16,220 nucleotides of DNA from Actinomycetota bacterium (GCA_009698045.1 WLRE01000017.1:1-16220), one strand, 5' to 3'; numbered from the stretch's first letter, positions 1 through 7,500 are shown. Program-made: numbers and translations. The notes: generated by a model not told the origin, from the sequence alone.

Positions 1-1851
1 GTTTGAATCCGTTGGCACTAGCAAAGTAGAAATCGTAATTGATCCATGAACTGCTGGTCTCCAATTACAGGTGGCACTAAGGGAGACTGTAAATAAATTT
101 ACACATCCCGGACTTCTTTTATTGTTTGCAGAGAAAGTGACTCGGCCTGCAACAGTAGTAGTGGCTGTTAACGCTGTCGTAGAGCGATAAGTTGGTGCAG
201 AAGAGAGAGAAATTGAAACCCCACCTTGAAGCAAATATCGAAGAATGATTACGCCAGCAGCACCCATTGTTCCGTACGCATTTATGGCAACACCACCATT
301 TCCACCACCTGCGCCGCCACCACCTCGATTAACGAGAGGATTTGTAGGTCCTACCGCGTTGGTCCCACCATTCGCGGCACCCGTTCCGCCCGTGGCAAGC
401 GTTGCCGAGGACCAAGAACCTCCAGCTCCACCCGATCCATACATTAATGAATTGATAGACGCTGTTGTTCCCGCTGCGCCATTGCCCGCAACTGCCGTAG
501 ATACGTTGGATCCTGCTGCTATTCCGCTTGCGCCGCCGCCACCGCCATTGTTATTCACATCAGTGACAGTGCCACCAGTGAATGCGCCAACTCCGGCGCT
601 CACTCCACCGCTTCGTGAATTTTGACCACCAGCTCCACCGCCACCACCCCGAACAGTCGCTGATGCATCTGAATCGGCAGTACCGCTATTTTCAATTCCG
701 CCGCCACCGCCGCCACCAGAAGCAGTGACTGTTCCAAATTTGGATGTTCCCCCAGCTGATCCGCTACAAGCAACTACGCTGCCATTCCACGTTCCATTAC
801 ATGCGAGTGATCCACCGGTGTAACCATTCTTAGCTGCGCCACCACCGCCAACAGTAATTTCATAGCCGGTTAAGGGCGTGACCGCGAGAGTTGAATTTTG
901 ATAAACACCGCCACCACCGCCACCGCCACCGCCATCAAACCCACCCGCGCCACCGCCACCTACTACAAGTGCGCTCACTGAGGTAACGCCCGCGGGTAGT
1001 TGGTATCCCCCGGTTCCATTTAAATAGGTACGTGGAAATGTAACTGTCGCAGCACCAGCTGAAATCACCGTGCTCTTAATATCCGGAAACAAAGGATTCG
1101 GTGTACCAAAGGTAGTGAAGTTAAGTAATCCAGTTCTGTCATAGATTGTGGAGGTACTAGTAGTTCCATTGAAGTCCCAATAACTAGCTAAGTTTGAACT
1201 CGATGGAGATACCTTTACATTCATATTGTTTTGAATCTCTGATTGAGTGCGTGCAGTAGTCCATACTCTGACCTCATCGATACCACCGGCATACAACTGA
1301 GATTGAGGAGAACTGAGATTGCTAGAACCGCTCCATGGGTTGCTACCTAAAGATGTGTAAGAGTTAGCAGGATTGAGAGTGGTCGGCACATTTGTCGCGT
1401 CAGAAAGTTGATAGGCCACAGATCCATTGAGATAGAGCGAGAAGGTATTTCCGTTCTTCACATAAGCCACATGCTGCCACTCACCAATGCGTGCATACAC
1501 GTTGGTATTGATAGTGGACTTCCAACCGCCGCTATTGAAAATAAATTGATAGGTTCCATTGTTCACTTGATATTGAAAGGTATCGGTTTGAGCAAAAATG
1601 GTTCCGTTAGTTGTCGTTAACGTATCCGCGGGATTTAGCCAGGCTTCAATTGTAAAAGAGGTATAGCTAGATAAATAAGTAGATGTCCCAGCGCTCTGAA
1701 AACCCTGCTTCGAAGTTGCAGAGCCAGTCAAATATGCGTAATTGTCTGTAACAGAAGTATTAACCGCCGAATTATCCGCAATAGCCATGTCTATAGGAGC
1801 AACTACGACTGTTAGGGCCGCAAGAAGTAGTCCGGATATGACCTTTCGCAC
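1..1851 (-). CDS. Secreted LamG / glycine-rich / Ig-like surface protein (C-terminus beyond left edge)
   Basis: The reading frame is open from the GTG at 1851 to the window edge (617 codons, no stop seen). An in-frame TAG at 1861-1863 leaves only GTG 1854 or GTG 1851 as starts. I chose 1851 because a TAGACT box lies six bases upstream. Residues 1-26 form a signal peptide (basic start, hydrophobic core, AIA before DN). Residues 45-235 look like a LamG/concanavalin-type domain (FTIEAWLNP at 66-74, EWQHVAYVKNG, SLYLNGS, GGIDEVRVW at 189-197, LASYWDFNG). Residues 281-540 are very glycine-rich, with runs of up to nine Gly. From about 545 an Ig-like domain begins, with a PGC...C pair, and continues off the edge. 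It is probably exported and displayed, perhaps an adhesin or glycan binder; the ligand is unknown. It is divergent from the PA14 gene at 1949, which carries the same Ig-like domain. Confidence 0.85.
   Translation of the reverse strand, partial: MRKVISGLLLAALTVVVAPIDMAIADNSAVNTSVTDNYAYLTGSATSKQGFQSAGTSTYLSSYTSFTIEAWLNPADTLTTTNGTIFAQTDTFQYQVNNGTYQFIFNSGGWKSTINTNVYARIGEWQHVAYVKNGNTFSLYLNGSVAYQLSDATNVPTTLNPANSYTSLGSNPWSGSSNLSSPQSQLYAGGIDEVRVWTTARTQSEIQNNMNVKVSPSSSNLASYWDFNGTTSTSTIYDRTGLLNFTTFGTPNPLFPDIKSTVISAGAATVTFPRTYLNGTGGYQLPAGVTSVSALVVGGGGAGGFDGGGGGGGGGVYQNSTLAVTPLTGYEITVGGGGAAKNGYTGGSLACNGTWNGSVVACSGSAGGTSKFGTVTASGGGGGGGIENSGTADSDASATVRGGGGGAGGQNSRSGGVSAGVGAFTGGTVTDVNNNGGGGGASGIAAGSNVSTAVAGNGAAGTTASINSLMYGSGGAGGSWSSATLATGGTGAANGGTNAVGPTNPLVNRGGGGAGGGNGGVAINAYGTMGAAGVIILRYLLQGGVSISLSSAPTYRSTTALTATTTVAGRVTFSANNKRSPGCVNLFTVSLSATCNWRPAVHGSITISTLLVPTDSN
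901..965 (-). repeat. GGN-codon triplet repeat in the glycine-rich domain
   Basis: Near-perfect runs of GGT/GGC triplets (CCACCGCC on the plus strand) encode nine consecutive glycines plus further clusters; similar shorter tracts occur at 535-550, 635-650 and 695-720. Such triplet tracts can expand or shrink in frame by slippage. Confidence 0.6.
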
Positions 1852-1857
1852 CACGCA

Positions 1858-1863
1858 AGTCTA
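1858..1863 (-). promoter_or_regulatory. Putative -10 box (TAGACT) for the LamG-like gene
   Basis: TAGACT is followed by six bases and then the GTG at 1851. This is the spacing expected if transcription begins at the first base of the start codon (leaderless mRNA). The same geometry recurs at other genes in this window. No convincing -35 was found. The alternative start at GTG 1854 would have only a weak GAGG 11 bases upstream. Confidence 0.4.
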
Positions 1864-1948
1864 AGCCTCAAAGACGTTCGGCAAATTTGGACATTTGAGA
1901 GATGCCAGGTTCAAAAAGTGAATTCTTCTCGTATGGAATAATCTTGAT

Positions 1949-2893
1949 GTGACTATAGAAATCGAGGATTCCTCCCCTTGGGATGAGGCCTACCACGATG
2001 ATCCGGTCGATCCACAACCCAGAGCCTCCCGACTTCGCCGAAGCCAATCAATTCTTTCTTCGTTTCTCATTCTCATTGCATCCTCATCACTCACTGCACT
2101 GCCTGCTAAAGCTGCTGTAACCGGAACTGGACTCTCTATTTATTACATGAATTCTGGTTCATGGTCTACACCTCCAGCCGCATTTACGACTGGAACGTGT
2201 GCAACTGGAACTGGCGAAATCAATTTCAATTGGGGTGGAAGCGGACCAAGTGGATGTAACTCCGATAACTTCACCGCGTATGCCAACGGCTACATCCTTG
2301 CGCCATTCTCTGGATCTATAGATTTTTGCGAACAGACCGACGATCAGTTCTATATGAATCTCAACGGGGCGCTTGCCATTAATGACACATCCGCAAAAGC
2401 CGCCGCGACCGGAAACTCATGTAACGGGACTTCGAGTTTTACTATGGTTGCAGGCAGTTCTTATCCCATTGACGTCTGGATGCATGAAATGAGTGGAGGT
2501 GCGGAGTGGCGGCTACTTTGGAAATATAACGGTGCTGCAAACTACTCCATCGTGCCGCTTGCTAATCTCAATCCAACCGCCTTCGTGGTTCCAGATGTCA
2601 CTCTCTCGTTCTCCGCTCCAACATCAGCAACCTATCGCCAATCCGTCAATCTGACGGCTACTTCAGATGCACCGGGAAAAATCACTTTCTTTGCAGCAGG
2701 CAGAGTTATTCCCGGATGTAAGTCACTGGTTGCCGTGCAATCTGGTGCGAGCTACAGCAGTACATGTAAGTACAAAGCTAGTCTTCATGGTCAGATTTCC
2801 CTTCACTTTTCAATCGCTCCTACAAACGGTGCAAACCCAGGCAGGAGCAACACAACCACGTTGCTCTCCTCTGTTCGGGGAAGTAAGCGTTAG
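1949..2893 (+). CDS. Secreted PA14-domain protein with C-terminal Ig-like domain
   Basis: 314 residues from a GTG start. The first 30 residues are strongly acidic (DSSPWDEAYHDDP) and are followed by RLRRS, a hydrophobic segment (about 35-52) and an AKA cleavage site, so the signal peptide has an unusually long acidic prefix. Residues 60-205 match the PA14 pattern: GLSIYYMNSG, INFNWGGSGPSGCNSDNFTA, GYILAPFSGSIDF, QTDDQFYMNLNG, YPIDVWMHEMSGGAEWRLLW. PA14 domains are beta-barrels that often bind carbohydrates. Residues 215-300 are an Ig-like domain whose motifs (SAPT.ATYR, LTATS, GKITFFA, PGC...STC, HGQISL) parallel the end of the divergent LamG-like protein. There is no visible cell-wall sorting signal. 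It is probably an exported surface or matrix protein; its partner is unknown. The next gene starts about 9 bases after its stop. Confidence 0.85.
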   Translation: MTIEIEDSSPWDEAYHDDPVDPQPRASRLRRSQSILSSFLILIASSSLTALPAKAAVTGTGLSIYYMNSGSWSTPPAAFTTGTCATGTGEINFNWGGSGPSGCNSDNFTAYANGYILAPFSGSIDFCEQTDDQFYMNLNGALAINDTSAKAAATGNSCNGTSSFTMVAGSSYPIDVWMHEMSGGAEWRLLWKYNGAANYSIVPLANLNPTAFVVPDVTLSFSAPTSATYRQSVNLTATSDAPGKITFFAAGRVIPGCKSLVAVQSGASYSSTCKYKASLHGQISLHFSIAPTNGANPGRSNTTTLLSSVRGSKR

Positions 2894-2902
2894 GATTTGC
2901 GG

Positions 2903-4006
2903 GTGATTATCATGGAGAATTTTGACGAATACGAAGATAGTGATTTCGAATTCAATCAAGAGGATCGAGTGCCTTCGAAAAATCTCTTCGCCCGTATTTC
3001 AGGACTGGGTTTTCTTGCATTAATTCTCGTACTTGGAACCACTTTTGCTGCAAATATAAATATAAATTCCGGTGCAAATGTGGAGTTCGGTCAAGGAATT
3101 TCAGCAACGGCGGCCTGCACCAATAGTTCTACTATCACGATCAAGCCCGCGTCCTCCTTTGTAAATGCCTCAGGTGCTGGTTCTATGAAATTTGCTTCAC
3201 TCGTTGTTTCAGGAGTACCTACCACATGCCAAGGAGCAGTCTTTCACTTCTCCGCATTCAACGATACGGGAACTGCGGCGCTTGCACTCTTTAATACTAC
3301 AAACACTGATGCTGCAGTTTTCATGAAGAGTGATAATACATTTGTTGCGATACCCGGCACCGCTGGAATCTCAGTCTCTACTCTTACTTCCTCTTCCTTT
3401 AGTATTACCTTTACAACTCCTGTTTCGGATTCCAAATCAGTTTATAAGATTTCTGTGGAATCAACCAAGGGTAATTGTGAGCAAGGAATTAGCTGCAGTA
3501 TCGGCGCTAAAGGTCCTGGCGGTGGGGTTGTATTTCTTACTCCTGCATCATCTGGTAATACAACCGGCAAGTACTACGAAATCGCTCCAGCAGATGCTGT
3601 TGGCACATATGCGCTGTGCGGTATTCAGATTGTGAATGGTCTAGGGCTAAATAATGCGATTGGTTATGGTGAAACAAATACGATTTCACTTAACTCAAAT
3701 AGCAATTGCAATAGCTCAAGCAACGCCGCATATGTGGCTACTCACTACACAAATAATGGATACTCTGATTGGTTCCTTCCGAGCTATCTTGAGCTCGTTG
3801 CAGCCAAAAGTAATGTGCTTTCCAACCTCACTAATGTGTCAGCTTCATATCTATCTTCATCTGAGAACTCAGGTAACTCCGTATGGTGGGTGGACTTTGA
3901 TGCGAGCGTCAGTTGCGGTGGAGGAAATTGGCCAGGCTGTACCACCTACAAGAACGATGCTTCGGTTCCATTGCGCGCTGTGCGCACATTCAGCGGCTTG
4001 AACTAA
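2903..4006 (+). CDS. Membrane-anchored or secreted protein with DUF1566/Lcl-type C-terminal domain
   Basis: I chose GTG 2903 because AGGA at 2892-2895 sits seven bases upstream; TTG 2897 and ATG 2912 are in-frame alternatives. The acidic N-terminus (ENFDEYEDSDFEFNQED) precedes a hydrophobic segment at about 34-48, the same plan as the upstream PA14 protein. Residues about 52-190 (NININSGANVEFGQG, then Ser/Thr-rich strands) look like a secreted beta-sandwich of no family I can name. From about 202 a Gly-rich entry (GPGGGVVFLTP, GKYYEIAPAD) leads into a DUF1566 (Lcl)-like module: GYSDWFLPSYLEL, SYLSSSEN, WWVDFDA, VPLRAVRTFS. That module occurs in extracellular proteins, including the collagen-like adhesin Lcl, and is often linked to surface binding. 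It is probably co-transcribed with the PA14 gene. The stop lies four bases from the convergent small gene at 4011. Confidence 0.8.
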   Translation: MIIMENFDEYEDSDFEFNQEDRVPSKNLFARISGLGFLALILVLGTTFAANININSGANVEFGQGISATAACTNSSTITIKPASSFVNASGAGSMKFASLVVSGVPTTCQGAVFHFSAFNDTGTAALALFNTTNTDAAVFMKSDNTFVAIPGTAGISVSTLTSSSFSITFTTPVSDSKSVYKISVESTKGNCEQGISCSIGAKGPGGGVVFLTPASSGNTTGKYYEIAPADAVGTYALCGIQIVNGLGLNNAIGYGETNTISLNSNSNCNSSSNAAYVATHYTNNGYSDWFLPSYLELVAAKSNVLSNLTNVSASYLSSSENSGNSVWWVDFDASVSCGGGNWPGCTTYKNDASVPLRAVRTFSGLN

Positions 4007-4010
4007 CCAA

Positions 4011-4181
4011 TCATTGCTTACGCAGGGCTCGCAGCTCTTTCTTCAATCGCTCAATCTCCGCCTTTGCCTCGGGATCTTTCTTGGAGGGAAAGGTCCAGCG
4101 CAGTAACAGGATGATGACTGGAAAAACCAAGAAACCGGCGAATGCCTGTAAGAAGAGCTCGTTATTGATTCCACCCAACAT
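4011..4181 (-). CDS. Small membrane protein with coiled-coil tail (56 aa)
   Basis: A 56-residue frame whose ATG (4181-4179) shares one base with the TAA stop of the upstream carboxypeptidase gene (TAATG), a typical translational-coupling junction. It starts MLGGINNELFLQAFAG. The protein has one hydrophobic helix (about residues 9-28, ending FPVIILLLRW) followed by a highly charged helical tail (KKDPEAKAEIERLKKELRAL) with heptad-like spacing, ending KQ. So it is probably a single-pass protein with a cytoplasmic coiled coil. It fills the gap between two convergent genes almost exactly. I do not recognise a named family. Its place behind vanY suggests an envelope-related or scaffold role, which is inference only. 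Confidence 0.7.
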   Translation of the reverse strand: MLGGINNELFLQAFAGFLVFPVIILLLRWTFPSKKDPEAKAEIERLKKELRALRKQ

Positions 4182-4849
4182 TATGGAGTGCTCGATTCGT
4201 ACTGTGCGACATCAACTGACGCATTAATTTTCATCGGTGGGCACTTCTTTCCTGGTGATGTGAGGGCTTCAAAATGCCACCATTCATTTGCATAAGCACG
4301 ACAGAGACCGAATTTATAGCCATTAATTTCCAGCCACTTTGTAGAGGGACGATCAAAGTTGTAGTTCACATCAATCGCAGTCCCTTGAGGGTGGTGTGAA
4401 ATATCGGGTGGCAATACCCACTTAATAGCCTCTTGTTCACTACCAAGTTTCTTCACTTCATCTGCAAAGAGTCGGGCTTGCACTGTCTTGCTTCTTAAAC
4501 CAGAGGTCAATTGCAATGAAATTCCCTCTGAGTTCGCAATTGCTTTAGCGGCTGCAAAGCGTATTGCCAGAATTGAATCTAGAGTTGCTGCTTCTTCAGG
4601 ATGCGACGGAACAGGATCTGCGCCTAACGATTGAGTGCCCTCGGGACAGCCCATCGCTACTGTCGAACTTTCAAGAGCGGGAACAGCGGGATCAAAACAG
4701 AAGAGGGTTCTAATTTCTGATAGCACAGTAGAAACTGAACTGGACGTGGAAGAAAATTTGGAACTGTCTGAGTTCAAGACAAAAATCTGAACACTTGCGC
4801 CAATTAGGACAATCGCGCTCAGGACAATTTCTACCCACCACCGTTTCAT
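4181..4849 (-). CDS. VanY-type D-alanyl-D-alanine carboxypeptidase, membrane-anchored
   Basis: A zinc peptidase of the M15B/VanY family, expected to trim the terminal D-Ala from peptidoglycan stem peptides outside the membrane. It has an N-terminal membrane anchor (about 6-25), a Ser-rich linker, then the catalytic domain from about 85. The zinc motif SxHxxGxAxD is intact (S151, H153, G156, A158, D160). The second motif reads NEWWHFE (E189, H192), giving the base and third zinc ligand; SGLRS at 116-120 is the family's substrate-side loop. At 222 residues it has usual length for a single-domain VanY. It lies 22 bases after the DUF2061 gene, and its stop overlaps the 56-aa gene. No resistance genes (vanHAX) are nearby, so housekeeping wall remodelling is more likely than glycopeptide resistance. 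Cysteines near residues 50, 68, 183 and 203 could form disulfides. Confidence 0.88.
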   Translation of the reverse strand: MKRWWVEIVLSAIVLIGASVQIFVLNSDSSKFSSTSSSVSTVLSEIRTLFCFDPAVPALESSTVAMGCPEGTQSLGADPVPSHPEEAATLDSILAIRFAAAKAIANSEGISLQLTSGLRSKTVQARLFADEVKKLGSEQEAIKWVLPPDISHHPQGTAIDVNYNFDRPSTKWLEINGYKFGLCRAYANEWWHFEALTSPGKKCPPMKINASVDVAQYESSTP

Positions 4850-4856
4850 GGATAGA

Positions 4857-4862
4857 AGAATA
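4857..4862 (-). promoter_or_regulatory. Possible internal -10 box (TATTCT) before vanY
   Basis: TATTCT lies seven bases before the vanY ATG, and no Shine-Dalgarno sequence is visible between them. This would allow a leaderless vanY transcript independent of DUF2061. It is AT-rich sequence in a 22-base gap, so chance is a real alternative. Confidence 0.25.
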
Positions 4863-4871
4863 ACTAAGAAA

Positions 4872-5093
4872 TCAGTGTGCTCCTATTTCTTTGCGGCCCC
4901 ACTTTATGCGCTCCCAAACACGTTCATGTACATAATAAAGAAATATCTTTGTGAACAACTCTGCTGCGGAGATTGAGAAGGCGAACTTCAATTTCCCAGT
5001 GATCAGCAAAGTGAGGAGAAATGTGTCAACTGTGCCAGTTATGCGCCAAGTGATTGCTTTGACTAAAGAACGTGAATGCTTAATTTCTGACAT
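4872..5093 (-). CDS. DUF2061 family small membrane protein
   Basis: 73 residues, the normal size for DUF2061. Hallmarks are SLVKAITWRITGTVDTFLLT near the N-terminus, LITGK, and the C-terminal LYYVHERVWERIKWGR. Two short hydrophobic helices (about 21-33 and 36-53) suggest a small integral membrane protein; its biochemical function is unknown. From general knowledge, DUF2061 genes sometimes accompany sulfate-activation genes in other bacteria, which would fit the cysD-cysNC genes across the regulator, but I cannot verify that here. The ATG has AAGG seven bases upstream and a consensus TATAAT about 34 bases upstream, inside an inverted repeat shared with the divergent Rrf2 gene. It heads a likely operon with vanY and the 56-aa gene. 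Confidence 0.85.
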   Translation of the reverse strand: MSEIKHSRSLVKAITWRITGTVDTFLLTLLITGKLKFAFSISAAELFTKIFLYYVHERVWERIKWGRKEIGAH

Positions 5094-5104
5094 AAATACA
5101 CCTT

Positions 5105-5138
5105 AATTCCTAGTAAGTAGGTATAGATTATAGGAATT
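5105..5138. promoter_or_regulatory. Inverted repeat overlapping the DUF2061 promoter; candidate Rrf2 operator
   Basis: AATTCCTA (5105-5112) and TAGGAATT (5131-5138) form a perfect 8-base inverted repeat with an 18-base spacer. On the minus strand a perfect TATAAT (5132-5127) sits at one arm, with TTGGAC about 15 bases upstream as a possible -35. Transcription would begin near 5120, just before the AAGG ribosome site of DUF2061. A smaller repeat CCTA/TAGG (5109-5121) lies inside. A repressor bound here would block the DUF2061 promoter and possibly the divergent Rrf2 gene (autoregulation). The assignment to the neighbouring regulator is inferred from position. Confidence 0.45.
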
Positions 5139-5207
5139 CAAGCAGATGTCCAACGACACTCCGAGGGCTGCACGCAGAACTCATGATGAACAGAGCAGAA
5201 TGAGCGT

Positions 5208-5684
5208 GTGAACATCTCCGCTGCCACTGATTATGGGATGCAAGCTCTGCTCCATCTCGCTGCGGCTTACGAATCTGACGAGGATCTTCTGAGCACTACC
5301 GAAGAAATTTCGAGCAAAGAGGGAATCCCCAATAAGTATCTTGAATCAATTCTTCGCAGTTTGCGTCAGGGCGGAATAATTGAAAGTCATCGTGGCGCTT
5401 CCGGTGGCTACAAGCTTGCACGGCCGCCAAAAGAGATTTCAGTAGCCGATGTAATGCGTGTGCTCGATGGTCCACTTGCTGCAGTTCGAGGAGAACGTCC
5501 CGAAGATATTAAATACAAAGGTAGTGCTCGTTCACTCCCCGATGTTTGGATTGCTACTCGGGTTGCCCTTCGGGAAGTATTAGAAGAAGTTTCATTAGCC
5601 CACATTATTTCTGGCAACTTTCCGGCAAAGATTAATAAATTGAGTTCGCAGCCCGGTGCTTGGGAGAGGCGTTCTACTCGCTGA
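5208..5684 (+). CDS. Rrf2-family transcriptional regulator (cysteine-free, CymR-like)
   Basis: 158 residues with the Rrf2 winged-helix pattern: NISAATDYGMQALLHLA at the N-terminus, recognition helix region IPNKYLESILRSLRQGGII (about 40-58), and the wing SHRGASGGYKLARP followed by ISVADVMRVLDGPL. Rrf2 members include IscR and NsrR (Fe-S sensors) and CymR (cysteine-metabolism repressor). This protein contains no cysteine at all, so it cannot ligate a cluster through Cys as IscR does and is more like CymR-type members. Its C-terminus overlaps the end of the convergent cysNC gene by 11 bases. With sulfate-activation genes next door, a role in sulfur metabolism is a reasonable inference; the effector is unknown. 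The GTG start gives the canonical family N-terminus; no good ribosome site was seen. Confidence 0.87.
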   Translation: MNISAATDYGMQALLHLAAAYESDEDLLSTTEEISSKEGIPNKYLESILRSLRQGGIIESHRGASGGYKLARPPKEISVADVMRVLDGPLAAVRGERPEDIKYKGSARSLPDVWIATRVALREVLEEVSLAHIISGNFPAKINKLSSQPGAWERRSTR

Positions 5685-7500
5685 TAAGTGAGAGAACTTT
5701 ATTTACATTCACTTCTAGTTCTGCAGTGCCATCAAGCACCAACTCGGGATCAGTCGGTACTTCGTAATCCTGGCCAACGCCTGTGAAGTTTGGAATCTCA
5801 CCACGACTTGCTTTGGCATACAAACCCTTGGGGTCGCGAGCTTGGCAGATATCGACCGGAGTGTTAACAAAGACTTCGTGGAATTTTGTCTCAGTAAATA
5901 GAGCTTTTGCTTCTCGTCTATCTGCCTCAAATGGGCTCACTAGCGCCACAATAACTATGAGACCAGCATCGCTAAGAATTTTGGATACTTCAGCTACGCG
6001 GCGCACATTCTCTGCCCGATCGCCCGGCGTGAATCCTAAATCTTTATTGAGACCGAGGCGCAAATTATCACCATCAAGAACATAAGCATGCTTACCTTGA
6101 ATGAATAACTTCTTCTCCAATGCATTGGCAATCGTGGACTTTCCGGAGCCAGAGAGGCCAGTCAACCAAATAACTTGTGCGCTCTGAGCCTTAGCAAGTG
6201 CGCGCTCTGTCTGTGTAATCTCATAATCCTGGTGATGGATATTGCTGCCGCGACGAAGTGAATGATCAAACATTCCAGCGCCAACAGTGCGCATTGTTAG
6301 ACGGTCAACCAGAATGAAATTGCCAAAGAGTCGTGAATCCTTGTATGGCAATAAAGCCAGAGCGGAATCGGTTGCTATTTCTACTGAACCGATTTCATTC
6401 ATCTTGAGCGAATTAGCCGCTTCTTCGACGCCGGAATTAATCTCAAACTTGTGGCGAATCTTTGTTACTACGGCTGGCGATTGCGAAGAGCCGGCAATGA
6501 GTAAATAGGAGCGACTGTGAATGAGTTCGTCTTCACTGAGCCATACGATGTTTGCAGTGAATCGATCGGTGGCATCAACACTCTGTCCCGCTTTTAGAAC
6601 GATATCGCCGCGAGTGGCATCAACTTCAGGCTCGAGAACGAGAGTTGCGGCGAGGGAATTGATAGCTCGCTTAACCTCTGTGTTGCCACTGAGGATCTGC
6701 GAAATCTTTGCTTTCTGCCCAGATGGAAAAATTTCAACAGCGTCTCCTACTTCAAAATCGCCATTCACTACCGTTCCAGCAAGGCCACGAAAATCAGTTG
6801 CGCGAGAGACGATTTGGATTCGCAGACGGGCGGCATCGTTGATGACCTCAGTGCGTTTCCATCCTTGGATTGCTTCTAGCAAGGTAGGACCGGAATACCA
6901 CGGCATCATTTCGGTGCGGTGAACAACGTTATCTCCAGCGAGTGCGCTCATAGGAATAGGTTGCGTATCAGTGACACCTAAACGCTGTGCTGCCTTCTGA
7001 ACCTCGGCGAGAATTTGGTCATAAATTTTCTGGCTGTAATCAACTGCATCCAATTTATTGATTGCAATAACTATGCGCGAGACGCCCATCAATGAACAGA
7101 TGGTGAGATGGCGTAACGTCTGGGTGCGCACTCCCTTGGTGGCGTCGACCAGAATGAGAGCAATATCAGCGCGGGATGCAGCAACTGCCATATTGCGCGT
7201 GTATTGCTCGTGCCCTGGTGCATCCGAAATAATCAGGCGCTTTCCATCCAGCAATGTCATAGAACGATAAGCAACATCAATAGTGATTCCTTGCTCGCGC
7301 TCTGCCTCTAATCCATCAGTGAGCAGACTGAAATCAATTTCACCGGCAGGAATAGTCGAACCTGATCTGCGCATGGTGCGAGTGCTATCAATCGTGTCGT
7401 GAGGAACGCTATCGGTTTCGACTAAGAGACGACCGATGAGTGTGCTCTTTCCATCATCAACCGAACCACAGGTGAGAAGTCGAACGATTGCTTTCTCCAT
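5674..7500 (-). CDS. cysNC: Bifunctional sulfate adenylyltransferase large subunit / adenylylsulfate kinase (CysNC)
   Basis: 608 residues. The N-terminal part is the GTPase subunit of ATP sulfurylase, which with CysD makes APS from sulfate and ATP. Visible motifs are the P-loop GSVDDGKS (12-19), DAPGHE (93-98) and NKLD (148-151), followed by EF-Tu-like beta-barrel domains to about 405. The C-terminal part is APS kinase, forming PAPS: GLSGSGKST (448-456), LDGDNLRLGLNKDLGF, RAENVRRVAEVSK, SPFEADR, then DPKGLYAKASRGEIPNFTGV. Both halves look catalytically complete, as in NodQ and mycobacterial CysNC. The ATG shares one base with the cysD stop (TAATG), so translation is coupled. It is the last gene of the methyltransferase-sulfotransferase-cysD-cysNC operon, and its end overlaps the Rrf2 gene. 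Confidence 0.97.
   Translation of the reverse strand: MEKAIVRLLTCGSVDDGKSTLIGRLLVETDSVPHDTIDSTRTMRRSGSTIPAGEIDFSLLTDGLEAEREQGITIDVAYRSMTLLDGKRLIISDAPGHEQYTRNMAVAASRADIALILVDATKGVRTQTLRHLTICSLMGVSRIVIAINKLDAVDYSQKIYDQILAEVQKAAQRLGVTDTQPIPMSALAGDNVVHRTEMMPWYSGPTLLEAIQGWKRTEVINDAARLRIQIVSRATDFRGLAGTVVNGDFEVGDAVEIFPSGQKAKISQILSGNTEVKRAINSLAATLVLEPEVDATRGDIVLKAGQSVDATDRFTANIVWLSEDELIHSRSYLLIAGSSQSPAVVTKIRHKFEINSGVEEAANSLKMNEIGSVEIATDSALALLPYKDSRLFGNFILVDRLTMRTVGAGMFDHSLRRGSNIHHQDYEITQTERALAKAQSAQVIWLTGLSGSGKSTIANALEKKLFIQGKHAYVLDGDNLRLGLNKDLGFTPGDRAENVRRVAEVSKILSDAGLIVIVALVSPFEADRREAKALFTETKFHEVFVNTPVDICQARDPKGLYAKASRGEIPNFTGVGQDYEVPTDPELVLDGTAELEVNVNKVLSLISE

Noticed and set aside
245..625. Long plus-strand Pro/Ala-rich open frames at the left end
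   Set aside because: They are the complement of GGN glycine codons in the real minus-strand LamG/Gly-rich gene; composition is an artefact and there is no start context or protein-like pattern.
901..965. Repeats in the glycine-rich region as a CRISPR array
   Set aside because: The repeats are triplet codon runs inside an open frame, with no constant repeat/spacer periodicity.
3330..4001. Overlapping plus-strand frames inside the DUF1566-type gene
   Set aside because: They have no recognisable domains or ribosome sites, and the other frame carries clear export and DUF1566 motifs across the same span.
4181..4849. VanY as part of a glycopeptide resistance cluster
   Set aside because: No VanH, VanA/B ligase, VanX or VanRS genes are nearby; the neighbours suggest housekeeping wall remodelling.
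5208..5684. Assignment of the Rrf2 regulator as IscR
   Set aside because: IscR needs three cluster-binding cysteines; this protein has none, and no suf/isc genes are present.
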